This document shows, one piece after another, positions 53,732 through 64,000 of a stretch of DNA of 64,000 nt (positions within the stretch are counted from its first letter, which is position 1; each line of letters starts with the position of its first letter). A model generated the notes under the pieces. The model did not search any database. It was given only the letters and a program-made list of their open reading frames with translations, and was not told the origin of the DNA. Both the position numbers and the translations under genes were made by a program. The stretch covers positions 1,560,501 to 1,624,500 of the forward strand of contig NC_058342.1 in NCBI RefSeq assembly GCF_905475395.1, written 5' to 3'. Source of the DNA: Chrysoperla carnea (taxonomy: Eukaryota; Arthropoda; Insecta; Neuroptera; Chrysopidae).

Positions 53732-55043
53732 GTGGCTGAAGATGATCCCGCCCCAGACCCTCCTCGGATGGGTCTGGATAACCCTCCCTCTAAACAAACG
53801 CAAATAGATAAGCCATCCAGCCCTTCCGTTCCCTCCGACCAACAAAATAACCCCCAGAAAGAAAAACCGTTATACAAATACCCTATAAATTCATTCGGGC
53901 CTTTTAAAATTTTTATTGAATCAAATGACCATAATATAAGCAGACTACACCCTCCAGCTGTTGGGCGTATCCATATAACAACAAAGTCCAGAATATCATC
54001 AGGGTGGAAAATTTGGGTCGCAATAGGATTTGCGTCCTATTTAATTCCAGTACATCTGCGAATGCTTTTCTTGACAACGATGTACTCAAAAAAGAAAACC
54101 TTCATGCCTATGTACCTACCCACTGTGTCACTCGGGTAGGTATTGTTAGAGATATAGACGTTAATATCGATGAGGCAACTATTCTCGAAAATATCAAAAA
54201 TAACAAAAATATTAAAATAATTAATTCAATAAATAATCAATTCATCGTATGTCAAGAAAAACAACATCTTCTGAGGGCACAGCATCCTATAAACCCTCTA
54301 CAACAATACAAGTCACCTTCGAAGGAACCTCGCTCCCAGAATATTTTACTCTTTTCTATTGCTCCCGTCCCGTCGAAACCTACGTTTTTCCCGTGACTCA
54401 ATGCTACAATTGTTGTAGATTTGGTCACATTACTAAAAATTGTAAAAGTTCAGCTCGCTGCGCCATCTGTGCTTGTCCACACGAATCCATCCATTGTACT
54501 AAAGACACTCCCAAAGTTTGCATTAATTGTAATGGCGATCATTCTGCAACGTATAAAAATTGCCCAGAATATAAAAGGTAAAGAGCAATAAAAAAGATTA
54601 TGGCTTCCGATGGCTTCACCTTTTTTGAAGCTAGCGGCCAAGTGCCGAAAATATTGAATAATTACACTGTCGCCAATCCAATTAATGCAACATCCACCCC
54701 TCAACAATTCCCTGCATTGTCCTACAACACCTCTCCAATTATGACTGCTAAACCAATAATTAGACGGACTTATTCAAAAGCTTCCACTTCGACAACTAAC
54801 CCCCCTACCCCAAAGAGACGTAAAGATTCCACGCCCCCTACAAGCCCTGTTGCGACTCAAATTAATAATTTGCTAATTAACCCAAATGGTAGATCAAACT
54901 CTTCCATAGCATATAATTTTCCGTCAACGTCTTTTTCCACCTTACCGTCTCCCAATGATCCGATCTTTACCACGCTTATCTCTGTATTAGACTCCCTTAA
55001 TTTAGACCCAGCTATTAAAAAAACATCGTCCAAACTATGGTAA
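53732..55043 (+). pseudogene. I-type LINE ORF1 (Gag-like, CCHC knuckles), broken
   Basis: Starts with AEDDPAPDPPRMGLDNPP; the codon where a start is expected is GTG (53732), so the original ATG may be mutated. The middle part passes through three frames (shifts near 54000 and 54250). Three zinc knuckles are readable at 54400-54565: CYNCCRFGHITKNC, CAICACPHESIHC and CINCNGDHSATYKNC. After a stop (TAA 54579-54581, where the family has a coding codon) the same frame continues with IMASDGFTFFEASGQVP and a Ser/Thr/Pro-rich tail to 55043. The protein would bind the LINE RNA. Confidence 0.8.
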
Positions 55044-58021
55044 ACAGATTCAATAATGGATCAGATCGCTCAAGATCTCAAACTGCTCCAGTGGAACATA
55101 CGAAGCCTCATTCAAAATAAAATTAACCTAGCACTTATTTTATTTTCCTATCCTATTGACATCGTACTGCTTAGTGAAACTTGGTTGAACGAAAATTCAA
55201 CTTTTAAAATTCGCGGGTAACAAATTTTTCGAAATGATAGATATGATGGATATGGCGGTACTGCGATTCTTGTAAGGAGGTGTGTTTCTGCTCAAATAAT
55301 TCCAGTTGAGCGAATAACCCTTTCTTCCAAGTAATTGCAGTAAGAGTCGCTGGCATATCTATAGTTTCCATTTATAATAACTCCTCTCAAAATATTCTCA
55401 GCTTTGATGAACTTAGCCTAATGTTTCAAAATTTACTAGAGCCTATAATAAATGCCGGTGATTTAAATTATCACCACCCTCTATGGGGCTGCTCTGCATC
55501 CAATAGGGGTGGTGATATTCTAACTGAGTTCATGGATTCCAAAAACTTGGTTTGCATGAATGACGGATCACCGACAACTATTCCTTCGCCTCAACATAGA
55601 TCGTCTGCTATTGATATAACCTTTTGTTCTCCTCACCTTAGTTTCATTTTCCTATTGGCATACCTTAAATGATACTTATGGTAGTGATCATTTTCCTATT
55701 CTAATTACCCTCAATCATCGATATAATTCATTTCGCCCCAAACATACTCCCCGTAGACGGTTCGAGAGAGCAGATTGGGATTTGTTTTCTCGCACTGTAG
55801 ACGACTCCCTTCCAACCCCTATATTCGATAATAATCCTTTGGAATGGTACTCCGTTTTCCACCAAACCATCACTTCTGCTGGTGATCGGGCCATTCCATA
55901 TTCCAAACCTCCTAAAAAACCAATCTCCCCTACACCCTGGTGGGATAACGAATGTAAAGCTCAAATTCATGCAAGAAAGGAGGCCTTGAAATCTCTCAGG
56001 GATTATTTTACCCCTGAGAGATTCTGTACTTAGAGAAGGCTTCAAGCACAAACCAGACGATTATTTAAGGAGAAAAAGCGGAGTTCCTGGAAGATTTTCT
56101 GCGAAAGTCTATCCAGGAACACGCCTGTTAAAGAAATTTGGAATAAGGTTAAGATATATAGAAGGGCTATTAATCCAAACCCTCCCATTCCAGAAAATCA
56201 AAATTGGACTCTTTACTTCCTACAAAATTTAACCCCGGATTTTGTCCAAACCCCTATACAAATCCCGTTTACCCAGAATGATCATCTTTTGGATCGTCCG
56301 TTCGAAATCTGTGAATTGAAGGGAGTATTGTCTGGTTTAGTGGATTCGTCCCCTGGGCCCGACAATACTTCCTATAGCATGCTGATAAACTTATCGGACA
56401 ATGCAAAAACATCCTTTTTGTCAATATTAAATCAACTATTTAAGCATATATCTGTTCCGGACGAATGGAGACATACGATGATTATTTCAATCCTCAAACC
56501 CAATAAGAACCCTAACTCACATCTTTCATACCGCCCCATTGCGCTAGCCTCGTGTGTGTCCAAAGTAATGGAACACTTGGTAAAAAATCGGTTGGAATGG
56601 TGGTGTGAATATAACAACATCATTTCACCGCACTCGCGAGGCTTTCGTAAGAATTCCTCTACTCTAGATAACCTTTCAATGCTCTTAACCGATGTCCAAA
56701 TTGCTCTCTCTGAGAATGGATATCTGGTTTGTTGTTTTATAGACGTTAAAGGAGCTTTTGATAATGTTGATATAAATATACTCATCAACATCCTTACATC
56801 TTTATCGGCTCCTCCTAAATTAACAGCATTTATATATGCATTTCTGAAATTTCGTTATCTCACTATTAATTACCAAAATCATTTAACCGGGGCCAGAACG
56901 GCATTTTTGGGCCTAACCCAAGGTGCAGTTTTAAGCCCCCTCCTATTCAATATTCACACCTCTGGTTTACATACTGTAAATCAGCCTCCCATCCAACTCC
57001 TGCTATACGCAGATGATCTTGTCCTGTATTCGTCTTCCCAATCCTTGCAAACAGCTATAGAACATGTTTTAAACGCTCTATCCTTACTGCATAACCATTT
57101 AATATCTATCAATTTGGAAATATCGGCTACAAACAGCTCAGCTATTGTCTTCACTAGGTATTGATGTAATATTGAATCCATCCCTTTTCTCGACACATCT
57201 AATCCTTGTCAAACATCCGTGAAATTCCTTGGAGTCATTTTCGATGGAAAGTCGCAATGGAGCTCACATGTCAACTATATTGTAAATAATTGTACTCCCC
57301 GAATTAACATCATTCGTGCTCTCACTGAAGTTTGGTGGGGAGCTGATCAGAGTACTTTACTTACGATATATAGACTATTAATTAGAAGTTTCATCGATTA
57401 TGGTTCTTTCCTCTTATGCCCATTAGCTGACCAGCGTTCGTATAAATTAGATAAAATCCAATTTCAATCCTTACGCATTGCTTTAGGGCAAATGCGCTCC
57501 TGTCCTACCAACTCCCTTTTGATTGAGGCAGCGGATGTTCCACTGACAGTCCGTCGTCTATATCTAACCAAAAATTTTTTTCTTAAACAATATAGTTCCC
57601 TATCCCATCCCCTCATTCCGAAACTTATTCAACTAAATACCCTGTGTACAAATTCCTACTATTGGAGAAACAAGGAGCTCCCTTTATTATTGGTGGCTTA
57701 TCGAGTATTTGCACTAGTTCCCATCTACCAATCGCTTTTACCCTCCTTCTTTTCTTTTGATTTTCCCACCCGATATTTAACCATTCCGGTTTTTGTTGAT
57801 TGTTTACTTGACAAGGCACATGCCGATTATGGTTCATCCTTTGTCAATTCCACTTTCAATAATTATCTTAACACCATTCTCCCAAATTACACATACATCT
57901 ATACAGACGCCTCCAAAGTGGGACCAAATTCACGTGTGGGAGTTGCAATCCATTGCACTGACAGCGCACATTCTGCCACTCTGAGTATTTCTGAACACTT
58001 TTCAATCTTTTCAGCAGAATG

Positions 58022-58025
58022 TGTT
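58022..58025 (+). repeat. 4-bp TSD (gtgt), left of the LTR element
   Basis: gtgt at 58022-58025 is repeated at 62270-62273. Joining the LINE across the insert with one copy restores RNase H in frame (…AEC-VAILEAL), which confirms both borders. Confidence 0.9.
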
Positions 58026-59580
58026 GAACCGTTCAATAAGGTTCACAGTATTTTGATTGTAGGTTTGGTTGACAGTAATTAAAAATCAGTCAAATTATAG
58101 TAATAAGCGCGATCAAAATCATTATACGGATTGGGTCAGAAAAACCCTATCTAAATCTAAACACACACACAAAATAAAAAAATAAAGAAAAATCATTCAA
58201 TTAAAAAAAAAAAGTTGAATTAAAATCACGCTAGCGTGTGAACGGACGTTAGTACACGCTAACGTGTGAATAGCCACCGTGCGCAACAATTATTAAAATT
58301 TAACAAACGAAAACAACGTAGTTCGCGTATGAATACAAAACCGAGCAAAAAAGCCAAAAACAATTTAAAAATTAGGTCTCTTGAACAAATCACCATTGAA
58401 GGGTACACATCAAATAGAAAATTTATTAAAAAAATAATAATATACACGTTCGTGCCCGCAACGCGAGCACGTTTTAATATTACATCGATAATTATACTAT
58501 CGTGGAGAAACTGGAAATCTTGCAACAATAACGTCCTCTGGAAATAAAGATAATTGGGATAAAGTCAAAGAAATGGACGTACATGAACGTTTAATTAATT
58601 ATACCTGGTTATTTCATCAACGGCGGGTGTTGTTTGTTTGGAGGTGTATTTTCGGTATCCTGTGGTGGTTTTGCCTGGATTTTTAAGGTACGGTTTTATT
58701 TCTTATATTTCTCCACCCCATCCGTATAATATCGTTGTTGGAGATTTACCTTATAGAAATTCCAAAAATTTAATATACGTATTTTTTTTGAACTATCCAA
58801 TTGAACATTTCCGATTTGATTTTAATCAAGAATGGTAAAGATTGTTTTGTGAAGTGAACCAATACCGCGTTTAGAGGTGTAGCCGACAACGAGTTCAGAC
58901 TGCCCATGGAAGGGTGTCAAAAGTCCTCGATTGGAGTTGCACCTCGCGGTTCGTCATCTTCACCGTATTCGGCCCTGTGTTAATGCTTGACTACGTTGAG
59001 TCACGGGTCGGATACAGAAGATAAATTATTTGGTTCACTGCACAGAATTAAATTTACGTCATTTCGAGAACGTTTTGTTTTGTTTAACACCTAGATCGGA
59101 AATGTTCAATTCAAACTAGTATCATTTTATAATAATGTAACAAAAAGAAAAACACTTACTTAATTAACAAAAACATTGCACAAAAGAGGTTATGTAGCCT
59201 GGTGTAGTTGACTGTGATATTTTTAGTTCATATCATTTTAATTCTTTTAAAGGTTTTATTTAAAGCCATTTTTTGTAAATTCTAAGCCAAAGAATATTTA
59301 TATTTTAATGAAATAAAATATCTTAAGTGTAAAAATATACGTAAATGCGTTTTGTTGTTGTCAAATAATTTTGACATTTCACTGATTAATCCATAGAGTT
59401 GTAGTCGTTTTATAGACTTCCACTCAAATCCTAGACCGTCCTTTTGTCAACTTATTCTCTTTCAGATTCGATCACAATTACTAAGATCGCGGTTAAAAAA
59501 CGCTTCCACTTTGTCAACAAAGCCACAGTTGGTAATTTAATAGAAAGATTTAACTTAAAGTCTTCTTTCAAAATGCCACA
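58026..59580 (+). repeat. 5' LTR of the young LTR element
   Basis: Starts tgaaccgttcaataagg and ends aaaatgccaca. It includes the paired motif cacgctagcgtgtgaa / cacgctaacgtgtgaa (58227-58270) and an aataaa region near 59310. A small open frame (58266-58547) has an identical partner in the other LTR; it resembles nothing I know. Confidence 0.92.
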
Positions 59581-59581
59581 G

Positions 59582-59599
59582 TTGGTAGCATATAGCGTA
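59582..59599 (+). promoter_or_regulatory. Probable primer-binding site
   Basis: ttggtagcatatagcgta follows the LTR by one base. Many gypsy and BEL elements start with tggta... matching a tRNA 3' end. The tRNA was not identified. Confidence 0.4.
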
Positions 59600-59711
59600 G
59601 GGTAGTTTGATCGAGTCTGGATTAGAGGAAAAAAAAAAAAAAAAAAAGGATTATTTGGTCATAACTTAAAATAAATTTTGCAAAAAAAACACATACTACT
59701 AAATTTTTTTT

Positions 59712-60378
59712 TCGTTGTTCGTACGAGCGCAAACGTCTAGGTGAACTGCCGGAGGATGCCGACTACACGGTCCAACACACGACATCATCAGCAGATGTTC
59801 CAATGGTTGTTACAACAATCGTCGTCAACACAACAACTACAACAAATAACACTGCTGGATTGGGTACCATTGTCGACGCAACTTCACCAAGTTACGCTAC
59901 TACGCCAGATATTCCAGGTGCTCATGGTATTACGACAATAGCACCATCAGTGTCGAAAGCCAATTCCACCCTACCCACGACAGTATTGGTTGGAAAGGTA
60001 ACACAAACAAATATTGGTACGAGTCCTGGAAACGTACCGATATTGAATCCTGCGCCTGGTATGGTCCCACCTGCGTCGTCTGCACAACCTCAGCAGTATT
60101 TTGGTTATGGGATGTGGAGTGTTCCACAGTAGGAACAAACTCTTTTAATGTGTCCAAATCATGTGAATCATGCGCCAACTACGCAATCGAATACAACTCC
60201 AACACATCATCCTGTTCTTGCGCCACCAGCACAGGCAGGTCCGACTGGTCAACCTGCGTCAACAACAGCAGTAGGAGAGGAGGACGTCACACCATCAAGA
60301 GTCATGCAGTTTATGCGTTCCCAAACACGACTCAACGCATCACACAAGCATGATATTCATGAGGTAGATCTCCAATAA
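59712..60378 (+). pseudogene. Gag-like Thr/Pro-rich frame, not recognised
   Basis: One frame is open from about 59712 to a TAG (60130-60132) and continues past it to TAA 60376-60378. It reads YERKRLGELPEDADYTVQ, then TTIVVNTTTTTNNTAG, GTSPGNVPILNPAPGMVPP and, after the TAG, APTTQSNTTPTHHPVLAPP with a final FMRSQTRLNASHKHDIHEV. The composition (Thr, Pro, Ala, Gln) is like the disordered N-terminal part of some insect Gag proteins, and its place after the primer site fits Gag. No knuckle or capsid motif. Function not assigned. Confidence 0.4.
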
Positions 60379-60449
60379 AATATTTATGTGAATCCATAAG
60401 TAAGCTATCATGTAGCCAATCCTGCAATCAAAGGGCGAATATGACAGAC

Positions 60450-60640
60450 AGACATACAGGAAAAATTTCAGCTTTAGACGAGGTACCACAAACCTTTACC
60501 TCTCTGCAACGTCAGCGGGAGGAAGATCCTGAGCTACGGCTCATCATCCAGCGCCTACGGGCCGGAGATGATGTGATAGGCTATGAGTTACGGGACTCCC
60601 TCCTTCTAAAATTGTAGGGAGGAATAGGTTGCGACGTATC
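60450..60640 (+). pseudogene. Ty3/gypsy pol scrap (region before integrase)
   Basis: Reads ISALDEVPQTFTSLQRQREE then DPELRLIIQRLRAGDDVIGY and ELRDSLLLKL before a stop. The Q-x-x-D-P-E-L...L...Y-x-L-x-D-x-L-L pattern is the linker between RNase H and the integrase zinc site in many Ty3/gypsy Pol proteins. It shows that the element arose from an autonomous gypsy relative by deletion of most of pol. Confidence 0.55.
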
Positions 60641-60700
60641 CCTGTACCTAAAACTAGTAGACAATAATAAATTCCGAAATACAACAGTAGTTCTGCCTAA

Positions 60701-60712
60701 AGTGGGGGAGAC
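60701..60712 (+). promoter_or_regulatory. Polypurine tract
   Basis: agtgggggagac directly before the TG of the 3' LTR, the expected priming site for plus-strand DNA. Confidence 0.75.
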
Positions 60713-62269
60713 TGAACCGTTCAATAAGGTTCACAGTATTTTGATTGTAGGTTTGGTTGACAGTAATTAAAAATCAGTCAAATTATAGTAATAAGCGCGA
60801 TCAAAATCATTATACGGATTGGGACATAAAAACCCTATCTAAATCTAAACACACACACAAAATAAAAAAATAAAGAAAAATCATTCAATTAAAAAAAAAA
60901 AAAGTTGAATTAAAATCACGCTAGCGTGTGAACGGACGTTAGTACACGCTAACGTGTGAATAGCCACCGTGCGCAACAATTATTAAAATTTAACAAACGA
61001 AAACAACGTAGTTCGCGTATGAATACAAAACCGAGCAAAAAAGCCAAAAACAATTTAAAAATTAGGTCTCTTGAACAAATCACCATTGAAGGGTACACAT
61101 CAAATAGAAAATTTATTAAAAAAATAATAATATACACGTTCGTGCCCGCAACGCGAGCACGTTTTAATATTACATCGATAATTATACTATCGTGGAGAAA
61201 CTGGAAATCTTGCAACAATAACGTCCTCTGGAAATAAAGATAATTGGGATAAAGTCAAAGAAATGGACGTACATGAACGTTTAATTAATTATACCTGGTT
61301 ATTTCATCAACGGCGGGTGTTGTTTGTTTGGAGGTGTATTTTCGGTATCCTGTGGTGGTTTTGCCTGGATTTTTAAGGTACGGTTTTATTTCTTATATTT
61401 CTCCACCCCATCCGTATAATATCGTTGTTGGAGATTTACCTTATAGAAATTCCAAAAATTTAATATACGTATTTTTTTTGAACTATCCAATTGAACATTT
61501 CCGATTTGATTTTAATCAAGAATGGTAAAGATTGTTTTGTGAAGTGAACCAATATCGCGTTTAGAGGTGTAGCCGACAACGAGTTCAGACTGCCCATGGA
61601 AGGGTGTCAAAAGTCCTCGATTGGAGTTGCACCTCGCGGTTCGTCATCTTCACCGTATTCGGCCCTGTGTTAATGCTTGACTACGTTGAGTCACGGGCCG
61701 GATACAGAAGATAAATTATTTGGTTCACTGCACAGAATTAAATTTACGTCATTTCGAGAACGTTTTGTTTTGTTTAACACCTAGATCGGAAATGTTCAAT
61801 TCAAACTAGTATCATTTTATAATAATGTAACAAAAAGAAAAACACTTACTTAATTAACAAAAACATTGCACAAAAGAGGTTATGTAGCCTGGTGTAGTTG
61901 ACTGTGATATTTTTAGTTCATATCATTTTAATTCTTTTAAAGGTTTTATTTAAAGCCATTTTTTGTAAATTCTAAGCCAAAGAATATTTATATTTTAATG
62001 AAATAAAATATCTTAAGTGTAAAAATATACGTAAATGCGTTTTGTTGTTGTCAAATAATTTTGACATTTCACTGATTAATCCATAGAGTTGTAGTCGTTT
62101 TATAGACTTCCACTCAAATCCTAGACCGTCCTTTTGTCAACTTATTCTCTTTCAGATTCGATCACAATTACTAAGATCGCGGTTAAAAAACGCTTCCACT
62201 TTGTCAACAAAGCCACAGTTTGTAATTTAATAGAAGATTTTAAGTAAAGTCTTTTTTAAAAATGCCACA
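60713..62269 (+). repeat. 3' LTR of the young LTR element
   Basis: Nearly identical to 58026-59580. Differences include ggacata versus ggtcaga (about 60822), c/t at 61554, c/t at 61699, one extra A in the A run near 60900 and a cluster in the last 50 bases. Confidence 0.92.
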
Positions 62270-63006
62270 GTGTCGCTATTTTGGAAGCACTCTCATACGT
62301 GGAGTCAAATGAAATTGAAATGGCAGCTATAATATCCGACTCACTTAGCTCCCTTTCCCTCCTAAAACAAAGTTGTATTTACTCCAAAACCCCATCTCTC
62401 ATAGTATTGATCAAAAATATCGTATTTAAACTAATTCAAAATCGTTTCCGCGTTGCCCTTGTGTGGTGTCCGTCACACATTGGTATACGTGGGAACGAAT
62501 TTGTTGATATGTTGGCTAGGGATGCAGTCCAAACGGGTCCAAAAGATGAATCACCTCCACCTGCACAAGATCTATGGTCCGTCTACAAAAGTTCTATGCT
62601 GCGTGATTGGGCCCAAATGTGGAATACATCAACGAAAGGCAGCAAGTTTTATAAGATACAGCCAGTCCCATCATTTGAAACATGGTTCCACAAATGGGAT
62701 GTGGGCAGAAAAAATGTAACTATGATTGGCCGTTTGAGAACTGGACACATCTCCTTACCCGCCCATCTACATCGAATACATATTATCCCCGACACCAGAT
62801 GTAGATGTGGCTATGAATATTGTGATATAAATCACATCACGTTCGCCTGACCACTCCTTAACCAGCATAGACAATTGTTACTAAACTCCCTAGCCCGTAT
62901 GGGTGTTTTTGGTCCCTACTTGATTCCCCACCTCCTATCCTTAAATAAGTATGAAATCCTTTCTGCAATTTGTTCCTTCCTAAACAAGTCCAAACTCCAA
63001 ATTTAA

Positions 63007-63600
63007 ATACCACCTCTTGTTTTTTTGCCCCTTTTTTTATTTTTTTACAATTATTCTGCTTTTGTTATAATAATTCTTATGTATAACCCACTCTATTGTC
63101 AACCCTTCCGCGGCCCCCAACCTGTGTTTTTACGTGTTATTTCCTTTGTATAAACTCTCGACGGGCCCCGACGACGAATTTCAATAGAAATAATTGTTTT
63201 AATTTTTCCTAGTTGAAAATTTATTTATTTTATATTTTTATTTTATTTAAAATTTTTTTTTTTTTTTAAGAATTTTTCTGTATGTTTAAGAATATCCAGG
63301 AGTTAAATTTTTTTACATTATTATTTTTAATTTTTTCCCTCCTAACTGAAAAGTTATTTATTTATTTATGTCGTTATTTTTATTTTTAAAGAATTTATCT
63401 GTTTGTTTTAGAAAATCCAGAAGATGATTTATGTTTTTTTTTTTTTTATATATATATATCTTTATTTATATTCTTTATGTTTTTTCTGAATTGTTTATTT
63501 ATTTCCATGTATTGTAACCTAATTGTAATTTTTTTTGATAATGGCCGTATAGCAGATATGCTGAAGCCAGTTTTAATAAAATAAAAAAAAATAAAAAAAA
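63007..63600 (+). other. 3' UTR and A tail of the I-type LINE
   Basis: T-rich noncoding sequence with atatatatat near 63451 and a tail of aataaaataaaaaaaaataaa just before the TSD. The aataaa at 63575-63580 is the probable poly(A) signal. Confidence 0.7.
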
Positions 63601-63611
63601 TTACCTTAAGG
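63598..63611 (+). repeat. Target-site duplication, right of the I-type LINE
   Basis: aaattaccttaagg, exact copy of 53417-53430. Confidence 0.9.
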
Positions 63612-64000
63612 CTGGAGTTGTTATTTCGAGCTTACTCAAATTTTTACAGAGATGGCATTAAAATCGAGTTGACATTTTAATGCAATTTTAAAAGCTCTTA
63701 ATTAATTATCTTTAAAACCATGAAGAATTAAAAAAACCAAAACCATTAGGTTTCGAAATTATCTTATCATAATAAATATGTAATTCCAAACTAGGATAAA
63801 TTATCCGCGATCAAAGGTATTAATTTTCTTTTAATTAATTATCCAAAATCAAAAATTTTAAAGGTATTTTTCTTTTATTTCAATTTAGATGTATATTAAA
63901 TAAGGATACGTATAATGTATACGTATTTAATAAATTATGTGTATGTATGAGTTTAAATACACATTTCTCTTTCCATAGCTCTAAGTGTAAGTGAAATAGC
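63612..64000. other. AT-rich flanking DNA, no gene seen
   Basis: Original host or older repeat sequence that was contiguous with 53136-53430 before the LINE inserted. No coding signal. Confidence 0.4.

Larger units (their letters stand above)
58026..62269 (+). mobile_element. Young non-autonomous LTR element in the LINE RNase H
   Basis: 4244 bp: LTR 58026-59580, interior 59581-60712, LTR 60713-62269, flanked by gtgt. The LTRs (1555 and 1557 bp) differ at only about a dozen positions by eye, so insertion is recent. The interior (1.13 kb) is shorter than either LTR. It holds a primer-site-like ttggtagcatatag, a Thr/Pro-rich frame, a scrap that resembles the region before the integrase of Ty3/gypsy pol, and a polypurine tract. 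No protease, RT, RNase H or integrase core is present, so it must depend on a relative. It resembles large non-autonomous LTR elements derived from a Ty3/gypsy parent. Confidence 0.9.
55056..63006 (+). pseudogene. I-type LINE ORF2 (endonuclease, RT, RNase H), broken
   Basis: The ATG at 55056 opens MDQIAQDLKLLQWNIRSLI (endonuclease), with LLSETWL, then INAGDLNYHHPLWGC (55447-55490) and SAIDITFCSP. RT: SSPGPDNTSYSML (56350), YRPIALASCVSKVMEHL, GFRKNSSTLDNLSML, CFIDVKGAFDNVD (56733), LTQGAVLSPLLFNI and LLLYADDLVLY (57000). RNase H begins YTDASKVGPNSRVGVAIH (57901) and FSAEC (58009-58022), stops at the LTR element, and resumes after 62273 with AILEALSY, ISDSLSSLSLL and VWCPSHIGIRGNEFVDMLA. The final knuckle (RCRCGYEYCDINHITF) has its last Cys codon as TGA (62848-62850), and the frame then runs on to TAA at 63004-63006. 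Several frameshifts and stops (e.g. 55218, 56031) exist. Confidence 0.85.
53431..63600 (+). mobile_element. I-type LINE, near full length, with a nested LTR element
   Basis: It is bounded by an exact target duplication (53417-53430 and 63598-63611). About 300 bp of 5' UTR precede ORF1 (53732-55043, three CCHC knuckles). ORF2 (55056-63006) has AP endonuclease, RT and RNase H, the layout of the I clade. The 3' UTR ends in an AATAAA-rich A tail. Without the nested element it is about 5.9 kb, so it inserted essentially whole. ORF1 and ORF2 now have several frameshifts and stops. A 4244-bp LTR element interrupts RNase H. Confidence 0.9.

Noticed and set aside
58266..58547. Basic 93-codon open frame in the 5' LTR, repeated at 60956-61237
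   Set aside because: Identical because the LTRs are identical; it lies within LTR sequence, is not like any known protein and overlaps an open frame on the other strand.

Overview
This is an AT-rich window from an animal nuclear genome, almost certainly an insect. The reasons are a mariner transposase that reads as very close to Himar1, a decayed endogenous retrovirus of the insect errantivirus type, I-type and other LINEs, a copia element with the tRNA-Met-type primer site, an OTU-carrying Helitron and foldback MITEs. I cannot name the species; a parasitoid wasp or a hemipteran would fit equally well. There is no rRNA, no convincing tRNA, no CRISPR array and no bacterial-type operon. At least two thirds of the window is recognisable mobile DNA, most of it broken and much of it nested.

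Layout. 1-2800: AT-rich DNA with two relics of a YqaJ-type nuclease gene. 2807-10307: a large DNA transposon with ~0.6 kb terminal inverted repeats (TIRs). It encodes, on the minus strand, one long protein now split by frameshifts: zinc fingers, an XPG/PIN-like nuclease, and a C-terminal eight-cysteine finger. This points to an Academ-type element. A Himar1-like mariner (4019-5305) sits inside its ORF. 11221-11415: a gag scrap. 13334-20290: a decayed Helitron (OTU, Rep, PIF1-like helicase) split by ~2 kb of foreign DNA. 20641-21291: a foldback MITE. 24345-29635: a decayed env-bearing endogenous retrovirus. 29641-30335: a minus-strand LINE scrap. 30355-34944: a copia element carrying a 342-bp TA-flanked MITE. 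35501-37109: two exons of the only good candidate host gene (minus strand, single-pass membrane protein). 39300-40230: LINE ORF1 relic. 40379-52455: a Ty3/gypsy element with unusually long LTRs, split by a LINE (about 42661-47295) and a small TIR repeat. 52440-53070: RTE-like LINE scrap. 53136-53415: a foldback MITE. 53431-63600: an I-type LINE with intact target-site duplications (TSDs), whose RNase H domain is split by a young 4.2-kb LTR element (58026-62269) with its own 4-bp TSD.

How the parts relate. The nesting gives a relative chronology: mariner into Academ-like; TA-MITE into copia; LINE and small TIR element into gypsy; LTR element into I-type LINE. In three cases (mariner, TA-MITE, LTR element), removing the insert plus one target duplication recreates an uninterrupted host reading frame, which fixes the borders to the base. 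The most notable items are the Academ-like element with its nested mariner, the canonical -1 slippery heptamer at the gypsy gag/pol junction, the young non-autonomous LTR element whose LTRs are longer than its interior, and the two symmetric phase-1 host exons. All family names come from recognising motifs by eye; no search was run.
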